From positions 124,001 through 188,000 of the forward strand of contig NZ_JOJE01000004.1 in assembly GCF_000720255.1 (NCBI RefSeq): 64,000 nt of DNA. Reading direction: 5' to 3'. Positions within the stretch are counted from its first letter, which is position 1. Each line of letters starts with the position of its first letter. The notes beneath the pieces are model-generated. The model saw nothing but the letters and a program-made list of their open reading frames with translations. It had not been told where the DNA came from and did not search any database. Position numbers and translations under genes: made by a program. Below are positions 24,298 through 32,923 of the stretch, one piece after another. The stretch comes from Streptomyces griseus subsp. griseus (GTDB lineage Bacteria > Actinomycetota > Actinomycetes > Streptomycetales > Streptomycetaceae).

Positions 24298-25722
24298 ATG
24301 AACAGACGTACGCTGCTGGGCGCCGCCCTCGCCAGTGCCGTGGTGGGTCCCGCCCTCGCCGCCGGCACCGCCCGCGCCGCCGACCCCGGCCCCTCGGTCA
24401 GCCGTACCGGCACCACCACGCTGGACAGCCAGGCCATCTTCTTCGTGTCCTACGACGGCCTGGTCAACAACAACTCGTTCCAGAAGAACGGGCTGCTGAC
24501 CTACAAGGGCTACCAGTACGCCGTCTGGTACACCGCCGACCGCAACGCCGTCGTCGGCCGCCGCGTCCTCGGCGGGAGCACCTGGTCCACGGTCCAGGTC
24601 GGCCACACCCTCAAGACCAACGACTCCCACAACGTCATCTCCATGGGCGTCTCCAAGGTCGACGGCCGCCTCCACCTCAACATGGACTCCCACAGCGACG
24701 GCTTCACCTACGTCAAGTCGGTGGCGGGCCTGATGGACAACCCGGCCGGGCTGAGCTGGACCGCGAGCCGCTTCGGCGCGCCCCAGTCCACGCTGGACGG
24801 ACTGGCCCTCACCTCGCAGTTCACCTACCCGCAGTTCGTCGCCACCCCCGACGGCAAGCTCCAGCTGAGCTACCGCGTCGCCATCTCCGGCAACGGCCGC
24901 AACGCCGTCGCCGAGTACGACGGCTCGACCTGGACCAACCTCGGCGAGTGGTCCAGCTCCACCGGCACCTACACCAGCGAGCACGGCTCCTCGACGGCCC
25001 GCAACATGTACCTGCACGGCATCGACTACGACGTCAACGGCCGCCTGCACGCCTTCTTCACCTGGCGCGAGCAGAACGGCGCCGTGATGTGCAACAGCGG
25101 CGGCATCACCAACCACGACACCGGCTACGTCTTCTCCGACGACCGGGGCCGCACCTGGCGCAACAACGCGGGCACCGTCGTCGGCACCACCGGCGGCTCC
25201 GACAAGGTGGCCGTCACCGACAGCGGCCTGGTCGTCGACCCGCTCAACCCGGACCACTCCCTGATGAACCAGGAGAGCCAGTTCACCGACTCCGCCGGCC
25301 TGCCGCACGCCATCATCAGCTACGTCCCCGGCCGCTTCGGGCAGTGCACCACCAACTACGTCGCCGACCGCACCGCCAACGGCCGCGCCTTCCACCTCCG
25401 CAAGAACTCCTCCGGCGCCTGGCAGAAGACCGAGATCCCGGTCCCGCTCAACTCCAGTCAGCGCACCAAGCTGTTCCTGGACAAGTACGACAACGCTTAC
25501 GCGGTCTTCCCCTTCGGGAGGATCGCCGGCGCGTCGAAGGCCTCCGGCTACACCGACTGGAAGCTCCTGTTCGACGGCAGCGGTCTCAACGCCTTCGGCG
25601 AGGTCGTCATCGACGAGATGCGCGTCCGCACGGACAACGTGCTGTCGTTCATGTACCAGGAGAAGTCCAGCGGTACGACCCCGTCGGCGCTGCACGTCGT
25701 CGACTTCGCCCTGCCCGCATGA
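24298..25722 (+). CDS. Secreted BNR_4 beta-propeller protein, candidate rhamnosidase or uronate lyase
   Basis: A 474-aa protein with a twin-arginine signal (MNRRTLLGAAL...ARA, cut near residue 27), hence exported folded. The mature part carries the BNR_4 pattern: NDSHNVISMGVSKVDGRLHL near residue 105, NMDSHSD, repeated strand-turn units, and paired His/Asp/Tyr. In known biochemistry this fold includes GH145 L-rhamnosidases acting on Rha-GlcA links and PL24/PL25 ulvan lyases. Placement between the rhamnose mutarotase and the rha LacI gene strongly suggests extracellular release of rhamnose or rhamnosyl-uronates. ATG 24298 is preferred over ATG 24283 because GGAG lies eight bases before it. The enzyme class is inference. 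Confidence 0.8.
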   Translation: MNRRTLLGAALASAVVGPALAAGTARAADPGPSVSRTGTTTLDSQAIFFVSYDGLVNNNSFQKNGLLTYKGYQYAVWYTADRNAVVGRRVLGGSTWSTVQVGHTLKTNDSHNVISMGVSKVDGRLHLNMDSHSDGFTYVKSVAGLMDNPAGLSWTASRFGAPQSTLDGLALTSQFTYPQFVATPDGKLQLSYRVAISGNGRNAVAEYDGSTWTNLGEWSSSTGTYTSEHGSSTARNMYLHGIDYDVNGRLHAFFTWREQNGAVMCNSGGITNHDTGYVFSDDRGRTWRNNAGTVVGTTGGSDKVAVTDSGLVVDPLNPDHSLMNQESQFTDSAGLPHAIISYVPGRFGQCTTNYVADRTANGRAFHLRKNSSGAWQKTEIPVPLNSSQRTKLFLDKYDNAYAVFPFGRIAGASKASGYTDWKLLFDGSGLNAFGEVVIDEMRVRTDNVLSFMYQEKSSGTTPSALHVVDFALPA

Positions 25723-25801
25723 GAGGGTCTGGCGGGTGCCGCCGTGACGGTACCGTGAAGGCGTGCCCGCCACCCCTCGTTTCCCTGGAGGTCCCCGCCT
25801 G

Positions 25802-26836
25802 ATGGCCCAGTCGGTGGGTATCAAGGACGTCGCCCGTGCCGCCGGAGTCTCCGTCGGCACGGTGTCGAACGTCATCAACCGGCCGGACACCGTCGCCACC
25901 GAGACCCGGGCGCGCGTCCAGTCCGCCATAGACCGGCTCGGCTACGTCCGCAGCGAGTCCGCGCGGCAACTGCGCGCGGGCCGCAGCCGGATCATGGGGC
26001 TGCTCGTCCTCGACATGGGCAACCCCTTCTTCGTCGACGTCGCGCGCGGTGCCGAGCGGGCCGCCCGGGACGCCGGGCTCGGTGTGATGGTCTGCAACAG
26101 CGCCGAGAGCGTCGGCGAGGAGGCCGAGTACCTGTCGCTCTTCGCCGAGCAGCGGGTGCGGGGAGTGCTGCTCACCCCGGCGGACGCGACCGGCCGCAAC
26201 ATCGAGTCGTTCCGCCGGCACGGCATCCCGTTCGTCCTGGTGGACCGGGTCGCCGAGGGCACCACCGAGTGCTCCGTCTCCGTGGACGACGTGGCGGGCG
26301 GCGCGCTCGCGGTGCGGCACCTCATCGACGCCGGACACCGCTCCATCGCGTACGTCAGCGGCCCGCCCGGCTTCAACCAGGTCCGTGACCGCCGCACCGG
26401 CGCGCTGAACGCGCTGGCCGAGGCGGGGCTCGGTCCGCAGTGCCTGCGCGAGCTGCCCACCGAGCGGCTCGACGTCGCCGCGGGCCGGGACGCCGGAGCC
26501 CGGCTGCTCGGGCTTTCCGACCGCCCCACGGCCGTGTTCTGCGCCAACGACCTGCTGGCCCTCGGCGTCCTGCAGGCCATGTACGCGGCCGGTGTGGACG
26601 TCCCCGAGGACCTCGCGATCGTCGGCTACGACGACATCGAGTTCGCGGCCGCCGCGGCCGTCCCGCTCACCTCGGTGCGCCAGCCCGCCGTCACCCTCGG
26701 CGCCCTCGCCGCCGAACTGCTCCTGGAGGAGACGGAGGAGACCGCCACGGGCACCCCGGCCCGGCCGCACGAACACCGGCGCGTCGTACTCCAGCCGGAA
26801 CTGGTGGTCCGCCGTTCCAGCCTGTCGGCCCGCTGA
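25802..26836 (+). CDS. LacI-family regulator of the rhamnose locus
   Basis: A 344-aa LacI-family repressor. The HTH is IKDVARAAGVSVGTVSNVIN (residues about 6-25), with a hinge around residues 50-60 and a periplasmic-binding-like sensor domain (GLLVLDMGNPFFVDVARG near 70, FVLVDRV near 145, FCANDLLALGVL near 245). ATG 25802 follows CTGGAGG; further upstream codons lack one. It closes the rightward rha operon 79 bases after the BNR_4 gene. It most likely binds TGAAACGATTCA and TGAAACCTTTCA in the rhaI/transporter spacer and is released by rhamnose or a phosphorylated product. Confidence 0.92.
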   Translation: MAQSVGIKDVARAAGVSVGTVSNVINRPDTVATETRARVQSAIDRLGYVRSESARQLRAGRSRIMGLLVLDMGNPFFVDVARGAERAARDAGLGVMVCNSAESVGEEAEYLSLFAEQRVRGVLLTPADATGRNIESFRRHGIPFVLVDRVAEGTTECSVSVDDVAGGALAVRHLIDAGHRSIAYVSGPPGFNQVRDRRTGALNALAEAGLGPQCLRELPTERLDVAAGRDAGARLLGLSDRPTAVFCANDLLALGVLQAMYAAGVDVPEDLAIVGYDDIEFAAAAAVPLTSVRQPAVTLGALAAELLLEETEETATGTPARPHEHRRVVLQPELVVRRSSLSAR

Positions 26837-26937
26837 GCGGCGGTTCAGTAGCCGACCTTGATCCAGGGGCTCCCGCGCGGGCCCGGACATGTGCTGAACT
26901 GGGTCGCGGCCCGCACCCCGACCGCCCTGGAGCTCCG

Positions 26938-28239
26938 TTGACCGCCAGCTACCGCCAGCCCGGCCTCGTCCTCACCGACCGGCACTTCACCGTGCCGCTC
27001 GACCACGGCGACCCGGGCGGGGAGACGATCGAGCTCTACGCCCGTGAGGTCGTCGCCGCCGACAAGGCGCAGCGCGACCTGCCATGGCTGGTCTACCTCC
27101 AGGGCGGCCCAGGCTTCGGCGCCCAGCGCTTCGTCGGCAGGCAGGCGTGGCTGGCCCGCGCGCTGGACGAGTACCGCGTCCTCCTCCTCGACCAGCGCGG
27201 CACCGGCCACTCCACCCCGGCCAACCGCCAGACGCTCCCGCTGCGCGGCGGCCCCGCCGAACAGGCCGACTACCTCACGCACTTCCGCGCCGACGCCATC
27301 GTCCGCGACTGCGAGGCGATCCGCCCGGCCGTCACCGGCGGCGCCCCCTGGACCGTCCTCGGCCAGAGCTTCGGCGGCTTCTGCACGGTGAACTACCTCT
27401 CGACCGCCCCCGAGGGCCTGAGCACCGCGATCATCACCGGCGGCCTGCCCTCGCTCGACGCGCACGCCGACGACGTCTACCGCGCCGCCTACCCGCGCAT
27501 CGAGCGCAAGGTGGACGCGCACTACGCCCGTTACCCGCAGGACGTCGAACGCGCGCGGGCGATCGCCGAGCACCTCACCCGGCACGAGGTGGTCCTCCCG
27601 AACGGCTACCGTCTCACCGTCGAGGCCTTCCAGTCCCTCGGCATCGTCCTCGGCGGCAGCGAGGGCAGCCACCGCCTGCACCACCTCCTGGAACACGCCT
27701 TCGTCCGCACGCTCCAGGGCCCGGCCCTCTCCGACGCGTTCCAGGAGGAAGTCCAGGGCCTCCTGTCGTACGCCGGCCACCCCCTCTACGCCCTCGTCCA
27801 CGAGGCGATCTACGGCCAGGGCACCCGCCCCACCGCATGGTCGGCCGAACGCGTCCGCGCCGAGTTCCCGCAGTTCGACGCGGCCAAGACCCTCGCGGGC
27901 GACGGGCCGCTGCTCTTCACCGGCGAAACCGTCCACCCCTGGATGTTCGACTGCGACCCCGCGCTGCGCCCCCTGCGCGAGACCGCCGAACTGCTCGCCG
28001 CGCGCACCGACTGGCCGCCCCTCTACGACCGCGCCCGCCTCGCCGCCAACGAGGTGCCGGTCGCGGCGGCCGTCTACCACGACGACATGTACGTCGACAC
28101 CGCCCACTCCCTCGACACCGCCCGCGCGATCCGCGGCCTGCGCACCTGGGTCACCGACGAGTTCGAGCACGACGGTGTCCGCGCGGGCGGCCCACGGGTC
28201 CTGGACCGGCTTCTGGCCCTGGCGCGCGACGAGGTCTGA
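26938..28239 (+). CDS. Prolyl-aminopeptidase-like alpha/beta hydrolase
   Basis: A 433-aa S33-type hydrolase. The oxyanion loop YLQGGPGFGAQR is near residue 53, LLLDQRGTGHS near 86, the nucleophile elbow GQSFGGFCT near 142, and VYHDDMYVD near residue 380 is consistent with the late acid/His region. It releases N-terminal proline or similar residues from peptides in the cytosol. No ATG fits; TTG 26938 has GGAG six bases before it and is in the right frame. It is probably co-transcribed with the PIG-L gene 12 bases downstream. Confidence 0.88.
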   Translation: MTASYRQPGLVLTDRHFTVPLDHGDPGGETIELYAREVVAADKAQRDLPWLVYLQGGPGFGAQRFVGRQAWLARALDEYRVLLLDQRGTGHSTPANRQTLPLRGGPAEQADYLTHFRADAIVRDCEAIRPAVTGGAPWTVLGQSFGGFCTVNYLSTAPEGLSTAIITGGLPSLDAHADDVYRAAYPRIERKVDAHYARYPQDVERARAIAEHLTRHEVVLPNGYRLTVEAFQSLGIVLGGSEGSHRLHHLLEHAFVRTLQGPALSDAFQEEVQGLLSYAGHPLYALVHEAIYGQGTRPTAWSAERVRAEFPQFDAAKTLAGDGPLLFTGETVHPWMFDCDPALRPLRETAELLAARTDWPPLYDRARLAANEVPVAAAVYHDDMYVDTAHSLDTARAIRGLRTWVTDEFEHDGVRAGGPRVLDRLLALARDEV

Positions 28240-28251
28240 CAGGCTGGCCCC

Positions 28252-28995
28252 ATGACCGAGCCGACGAACACCCAACTCCAGCCCATGCCCGACGACTGGC
28301 GGCGTGCCCTCGCCGTCGTCGCGCACCCGGACGATCTCGAGTACGGCTGCTCGGCGGCGATCGCCGCGTGGACCGACGGCGGCAGGGAGGTCGCCTATGT
28401 GCTCGCCACCCGCGGCGAGGCGGGCATCGACACACTGGAGCCGGCGAAGTGCGGCCCGCTGCGGGAGCGGGAACAGCGGGCGAGCGCGGCCGTGGTCGGG
28501 GTGTCGTCGGTCGAGTTCCTCGACCACCGGGACGGTGTCGTCGAGTACGGCACCGCGCTGCGCCGCGACATCGCCGCCGCGATCCGCCGGCACCGCCCCG
28601 AGCTGGTGATCACCCTCAACCACCGCGACACCTGGGGCGGTGTCGCCTGGAACACCCCCGACCATGTCGCGGTGGGGCGCGCCACCCTGGACGCGGCCGC
28701 GGACGCGGGCAACCGCTGGATCTTCCCGGAACTCGTCGAGCAGGGCCTTCAGCCGTGGAACGGGGTGCGCTGGGTCGCCGTCTCCGGTTCCTGCTCACCC
28801 ACCCACGCCGTGGACGCCACGCCGGGCATGGAGCGCGCGGTGCGGTCGCTGCTCGAACACCGCACCTACATCGAGGTGTTGACGGACGAGGACCCCGAGA
28901 CGTACGTCCGCGCGTTCCTGACCCGGAAAGCCGAGACCACGGGGGAGCGGTTCGGCGGGAAGCCCGCGGTCTCCTTCGAGGTGTTCGGCAGGTAG
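28252..28995 (+). CDS. PIG-L family deacetylase
   Basis: A 247-aa LmbE/PIG-L protein with the zinc motif AHPDDLEYGCS near residue 23 and NHRDTWGGVAWNTPDHVAVGR near 125, which gives the second His set. These enzymes remove N-acetyl groups from sugars, as in mycothiol (MshB), mycothiol-conjugate cleavage (Mca) or antibiotic sugars. No neighbouring sugar pathway pins down the substrate. ATG 28252 is 12 bases after the hydrolase stop. Confidence 0.9.
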   Translation: MTEPTNTQLQPMPDDWRRALAVVAHPDDLEYGCSAAIAAWTDGGREVAYVLATRGEAGIDTLEPAKCGPLREREQRASAAVVGVSSVEFLDHRDGVVEYGTALRRDIAAAIRRHRPELVITLNHRDTWGGVAWNTPDHVAVGRATLDAAADAGNRWIFPELVEQGLQPWNGVRWVAVSGSCSPTHAVDATPGMERAVRSLLEHRTYIEVLTDEDPETYVRAFLTRKAETTGERFGGKPAVSFEVFGR

Positions 28996-29040
28996 CCGCC
29001 GCGGCGCGGGGCGGCCCGGGGCGCACGTAGGCTGATCGTC

Positions 29041-29871
29041 ATGTCAGATCGAACAGCCGACCGGGCCGCGCTGCGCGGCGACTGCGCGCAGTGCTTCGGC
29101 CTGTGCTGCGTGGCCCTGCCCTTCGCCGCCTCCGCCGACTTCGCCCTCGACAAGGACGCGGGCCGGCCCTGCCCCAACCTCCAGGGCGACCACCGGTGCG
29201 GCATCCACGCGAAGCTGCGGCAGAAGGGGTTCACCGGCTGCACGGTCTACGACTGCTTCGGCGCCGGACAGAAGGTCTCGCAGGTCACCTTCGGCGGGCA
29301 GGACTGGCGCACCGGGCCGCGCGAGCACGCCCGCCGCATGTTCGACGTGTTCCCGGTCGTCCGGCACCTGCACGAACTGCTCTGGTACCTCACCGAGGCC
29401 CTCGCGCTGCCCGCCGCCCGTCCGGTCCACGCCGATCTGCGGCGGGCCCTGGAGCGTACCGAGGACCTCACCCGGCAGACCCCCGAGGAACTCGCCGCGC
29501 TGGACGTGGGTACCCACCGCCAGGAGGTCAACGTGCTCCTGCTGCGGACCAGCGAACTGGCCCGGGCCGGGGTCCGCGGCCGCGGCAAGGACCGCCGGAA
29601 CGCGGACCTCATGGGCGCCCGCCTCCGGGGCGCCGACCTGCGCGGAGCCACCCTGCGGGGCGCCTACCTGATCGCCGCCGACCTCACCGGGGCCGACCTG
29701 CGCGGCGCCGATCTGATAGGCGCCGACCTGCGGGACACCGACCTCACCGACGCCGACCTGACCGGCGCGTTCTTCCTGACCCAGCCACAGCTCAACGCGG
29801 CCCGGGGGAGTGCGGGCACCCGCCTGCCAAAGTCAGTCACCCGTCCCGTGCACTGGGCAGCGGGGCGCTGA
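29041..29871 (+). CDS. CxxCxxCC-like cysteine domain fused to pentapeptide repeats
   Basis: A 276-aa protein. Residues about 13-78 hold eight to nine Cys in the pattern CxxCxxxCC...C...C...C...C (CAQCFGLCC, GRPCPNL, HRCGIH, GCTVYDCFG). This resembles the YkgJ-type zinc/iron-chelating CxxCxxCC family. Residues about 180-265 are pentapeptide repeats of A(D/N)LxG type (RGADLRGATLRGAYL), which fold as a right-handed quadrilateral helix. The middle section is helical. The fusion's role is unknown; pentapeptide proteins can mimic DNA or mediate binding. The 3' end overlaps the convergent P450 gene by 39 bases. Confidence 0.85.
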   Translation: MSDRTADRAALRGDCAQCFGLCCVALPFAASADFALDKDAGRPCPNLQGDHRCGIHAKLRQKGFTGCTVYDCFGAGQKVSQVTFGGQDWRTGPREHARRMFDVFPVVRHLHELLWYLTEALALPAARPVHADLRRALERTEDLTRQTPEELAALDVGTHRQEVNVLLLRTSELARAGVRGRGKDRRNADLMGARLRGADLRGATLRGAYLIAADLTGADLRGADLIGADLRDTDLTDADLTGAFFLTQPQLNAARGSAGTRLPKSVTRPVHWAAGR

Positions 29872-31350
29872 CGACGGTTCCTCCAGGGCGGGGGGAGCGG
29901 TGGCGGCCGTCGGGGAGGCGGTGGAGGTGCGCCGCTCCAGGCGCAGCCGCAGCCCGTCCGGCATCAGGGTCAGCCGTTCGGTCACCCGCAGCCGGTAGCC
30001 CGGGTCCGGGACCAGCTCGTAGCGGCGCAGCAGCAGACCGAGGACCAGCACCGCCTCGTGCAGGGCGAACTGGCGCCCGATGCAGGCCCGCGCCCCGGTC
30101 CCGAAGGGCTTGTAGGTGTGCGGGGCACGCGCGCGGACGGCCCGGGCGTCGAAGCGGTCCGGGACGAACCGGTCGGCGTCCGCGCCCCACACCGAGGGGT
30201 CCCGGTGCACCATCGGGGTGAGCACCAGCGCCCAGGCCCCTCGCCGCATCGGATGGTCGCCCGCCAGCACCGTGTCCTCGCGGGCCTCCCGCGCGAAGGC
30301 CGGCGCCGTCGGCCACAGCCGCAGCGTCTCGTCCAGCACCCGGCGCACGTACCGCAGTCTGGCCACCTGGTCGTAGGCCGGGACCACGGAATCGCCCCAC
30401 ACCCGGTCCACCTCGGCGCGGGCGCGGGCCGCGACGTCGGGATGCCGGGAGAGGTAGTGCAGCGCGAAGGAGAGCGCGCCCGAGGTCGTCTCGTGACCGG
30501 CGATCAGGAAGGTGATGACCTGTCGGCGCACGTTCTGCGGGGACAGCCGCTCCCCGGTCTCCGGGTGGGCCGTCTCCAGCATCCGGTCCAGCAGGTCGCC
30601 GTTCCCGCTCGCACCGCGCCGGGCCCGCACCAGGTCGTCGACCGTGCGGTTGAGGTGGGCGATGTCGGCCTCGTTGCGGCGCGCGGCCCGTCGCAGCAAC
30701 AGCCGTGACGGCACGGTGTCGAGGAGCAGCGCGTAGGTGAGGGTGCCCACCATCGCGGAGACGAAGGGGTGGGGCCGGGTGCGCTCGAAGGAGCCGAAGT
30801 CGTGCCCGAACCCGGTGCGTGCGATGGTCTCCAGGGTCAGCTTGGTCATGTCGCCGGGCACGTCCACGGACCGGCCCGCCGCAACCGCGTGGTCCCAGTG
30901 GGCGGTGAGCCGCTCGGCCACCGCCAGCATCATCGGGTGGTAGGCCGCCATGGCCTCGCGGCTGAAGCCCGGGGCCAGTACGTCGTGCGCCAACTGCCAG
31001 TTGGGCTCGTGGTTGTACGCCGTGAACAGCGCGTCCCCGGCGACGGGACGCAGGTTGGCTATGCCCAGGCCGACGTGCTTGGCGAAGCGGGCCTCGTCCG
31101 CCAGGTCGGCGGCGAGTGAGGCGCCCCCGACGAACACGAACTCCTTGCCGAAGCCCTTGCGCCGGAAGATCGGCCCGAGCCGGCGGCCGAAGCGGATGTT
31201 GTCCTGGAGGGGGTTGTTCCGGCTCACCCCCAGGAGGTCGCCGAGCCAGGGCAGCCGGTGCGGGGGATGGGGGATGCGGTGCAGCTCGGGCCAGGCCGAA
31301 GCGGCGCCGCGCGGGCCCTTCGTCGGTACGGCCCCCGTCGTCGTCGCCAT
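29833..31350 (-). CDS. Stand-alone cytochrome P450 of the CYP102-like clade
   Basis: A 505-aa P450. The I-helix is AGHETTSGALSF, the K-helix ExxR is ETLRLWP, and the heme loop FGTGARACIGRQF carries ligand Cys423. The segment FAKHVGLGIANLR...GDALFTAYNHEPNWQLAHDVL closely follows the BM3 heme-domain pattern, and many positions match the fused P450 at 39598. Unlike that protein it has no reductase, so it needs partner flavodoxin or ferredoxin systems. ATG 31350 (MATTTGAVP) is chosen at the end of a non-conserved lead. It diverges from a TetR regulator, the likely repressor. Fatty-acid hydroxylation is a reasonable guess. Confidence 0.92.
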   Translation of the reverse strand: MATTTGAVPTKGPRGAASAWPELHRIPHPPHRLPWLGDLLGVSRNNPLQDNIRFGRRLGPIFRRKGFGKEFVFVGGASLAADLADEARFAKHVGLGIANLRPVAGDALFTAYNHEPNWQLAHDVLAPGFSREAMAAYHPMMLAVAERLTAHWDHAVAAGRSVDVPGDMTKLTLETIARTGFGHDFGSFERTRPHPFVSAMVGTLTYALLLDTVPSRLLLRRAARRNEADIAHLNRTVDDLVRARRGASGNGDLLDRMLETAHPETGERLSPQNVRRQVITFLIAGHETTSGALSFALHYLSRHPDVAARARAEVDRVWGDSVVPAYDQVARLRYVRRVLDETLRLWPTAPAFAREAREDTVLAGDHPMRRGAWALVLTPMVHRDPSVWGADADRFVPDRFDARAVRARAPHTYKPFGTGARACIGRQFALHEAVLVLGLLLRRYELVPDPGYRLRVTERLTLMPDGLRLRLERRTSTASPTAATAPPALEEPSSAPRCPVHGTGD

Positions 31351-31434
31351 GACGCGATCTCCCTCGGTTCGGCGGCAGTTGGGCGTGCGGGACGTGCGTG
31401 TGACGTGCGGTGCGGGACCCCGTGTTGTACGTGG

Positions 31435-31472
31435 GGTCAATAACGCGGTCAGTCTCGACCCGTTGTTGAACC
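31435..31472. promoter_or_regulatory. Imperfect dyad between the P450 and tetR-like genes
   Basis: GGTCAATAACG (31435-31445) and CGTTGTTGAACC (31461-31472) pair with one gap and one mismatch across a 15-base centre. Their position in the divergent spacer, close to the TetR start, fits a TetR operator controlling both genes. Confidence 0.4.
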
Positions 31473-31493
31473 GGCGTCAAGTAAGGTGCGGGG

Positions 31494-32096
31494 ATGGCCG
31501 CGAACCAGCAAGCGCGTACACGCCGCCGGCTCAGCACCGAGGAGCGCAGGGAACAGCTGCTGTCGGTGGGGGCACGGCTGTTCTCGGAGAGCCCCTACGA
31601 CGACGTGTGGATCGAACAGGTCGCCGAGATCGCCGGGGTCTCCCGCGGGCTGCTCTACCACTACTTCCCGACCAAACGGGACTTCTTCGCCGCGGTCGTC
31701 GAGCGGGAGAGCGAGCGCATGCTGCGGCTGACGGCGGCCGTCCCCGGCGTCCCCGTGCGCGATCAGCTCGCCGCCGGTCTCGACACCTATCTGGAATACG
31801 TGCTCACCCACGCCCACGGCTACCGCGCCTTCCACCGGGCCGACGCGGCCGGGGACCAGACCGTGCGCCGGGTCTACCAGCGGGCCCTGGCCGCACAGGA
31901 ACGCCAGATCCTGGCGACCCTGGCCGCGGACCCCGAGTTCGGCCCGGCCTTCGAGGAACGCCCCGACGTACGGCTGGCGGTGCGGGGCTGGCTGGCGTTC
32001 ATCACCGCGGTCTGCCTGGAGTGGCTGCGCAGCCCGGACCTGTCCCGGCGGCAGGTGCGGGAGTTGTGTGCGCGGGCGTTGCTGGGCGTCCTCTGA
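31494..32096 (+). CDS. TetR-family regulator
   Basis: A 200-aa TetR protein. The HTH is VWIEQVAEIAGVSRGLLYHYFPTKRDFFAAVV (about residues 36-67), with a C-terminal ligand domain rich in helices. ATG 31494 has only a GCGGGG stretch before it. Its divergent placement from the P450 gene suggests repression of that gene until a lipophilic substrate binds. The inducer is unknown. Confidence 0.92.
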   Translation: MAANQQARTRRRLSTEERREQLLSVGARLFSESPYDDVWIEQVAEIAGVSRGLLYHYFPTKRDFFAAVVERESERMLRLTAAVPGVPVRDQLAAGLDTYLEYVLTHAHGYRAFHRADAAGDQTVRRVYQRALAAQERQILATLAADPEFGPAFEERPDVRLAVRGWLAFITAVCLEWLRSPDLSRRQVRELCARALLGVL

Positions 32097-32167
32097 GCCC
32101 GCACCGTCGTGAACGTCCGCGGCCGGGCCGGGGGCGGCGGTTGGCCTGCACCCGGATCTCCGATAGG

Positions 32168-32186
32168 TTAGGCAAGGCTTACCTAA
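32168..32186. promoter_or_regulatory. Iron box (DmdR/IdeR-type operator)
   Basis: TTAGGCAAGGCTTACCTAA matches the 19-bp actinobacterial iron-box consensus (TTAGGTTAGGCTAACCTAA) closely and is a near-perfect palindrome. It directly abuts the ribosome-binding site AAGGAGGT of the DUF2470 gene, so iron-loaded DmdR would repress that gene. Confidence 0.85.
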
Positions 32187-32197
32187 GGAGGTCTGGG

Positions 32198-32923
32198 ATG
32201 GGTGACAGCCAGAGCTGGACGGCCGCGCCTGCCGCGGCTCAGCGGGCGCGTTCCGTGCTCGCCACCGCGTGGTCCTGCGCGGTGACCACGGACGGCGGAC
32301 GCGAGGAGTTCGTCGGCGCGCACAGTGTCGCGGACGACGGCCGGGTGCTGCTGCGCGTGCCCGAGGACAGCGCCCTGCTCACGGCCGCGATCTGCGCGCC
32401 GCGCGGCGAGCCGTCCGCCGTGCTGGAGTTCGCCGACGTCGCGCCCGTCCCCGTGCACAGCCGGATCCGCGCCCGGCTCTGGCTCGCCGGCTGGTTCGCC
32501 CCCGAGGACGAGCACCTCGTCTTCACGGCCACCCGTGTCGTCCTCAAGGAGCCGTCCGGCGCGGTGGTCGTCGACCTCGACGAGTTCGCCGCCGCCGCAC
32601 CCGACCCGCTGGCCGGAGCCGAGGCGCGGCTGCTGACCCACCTGGCCGACTGCCACGCCGACGCCGTCGAACGGCTCACCCGGCTCGTCGAACGCGACAG
32701 CCTGCACGGTGCCGTCCGTGTCCAGCCGCTCGCCGTCGACCGGCACGGAATCACCCTGCGCATCGAACGCGCCCGCGCCCACGGCGACGTACGCCTGCCG
32801 TTCCACACGCCCGCCGACGACGTCGCGCAGCTCACCGAGCGGGTGCACGTCCTGCTGGCACAGGCGAACGCGGCGGCCTGCCCGCGCGCCCTACAGCGGC
32901 AGCGCACAGACGGCGACGGGTGA
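32198..32923 (+). CDS. DUF2470 domain protein under iron control
   Basis: A 241-aa protein with an N-terminal FMN-binding split-barrel-like part and a C-terminal DUF2470 module (LLTHLADCHADAVERLTRLV...VRVQPLAVDRHGITLRIER, about residues 145-215). Such proteins (HugZ/HutZ-like) handle heme or siderophore iron. ATG 32198 follows AAGGAGGT. The iron box upstream shows iron repression, supporting a role in iron acquisition or heme degradation. The 3' end overlaps the convergent lactonase gene by 33 bases. Confidence 0.9.
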   Translation: MGDSQSWTAAPAAAQRARSVLATAWSCAVTTDGGREEFVGAHSVADDGRVLLRVPEDSALLTAAICAPRGEPSAVLEFADVAPVPVHSRIRARLWLAGWFAPEDEHLVFTATRVVLKEPSGAVVVDLDEFAAAAPDPLAGAEARLLTHLADCHADAVERLTRLVERDSLHGAVRVQPLAVDRHGITLRIERARAHGDVRLPFHTPADDVAQLTERVHVLLAQANAAACPRALQRQRTDGDG

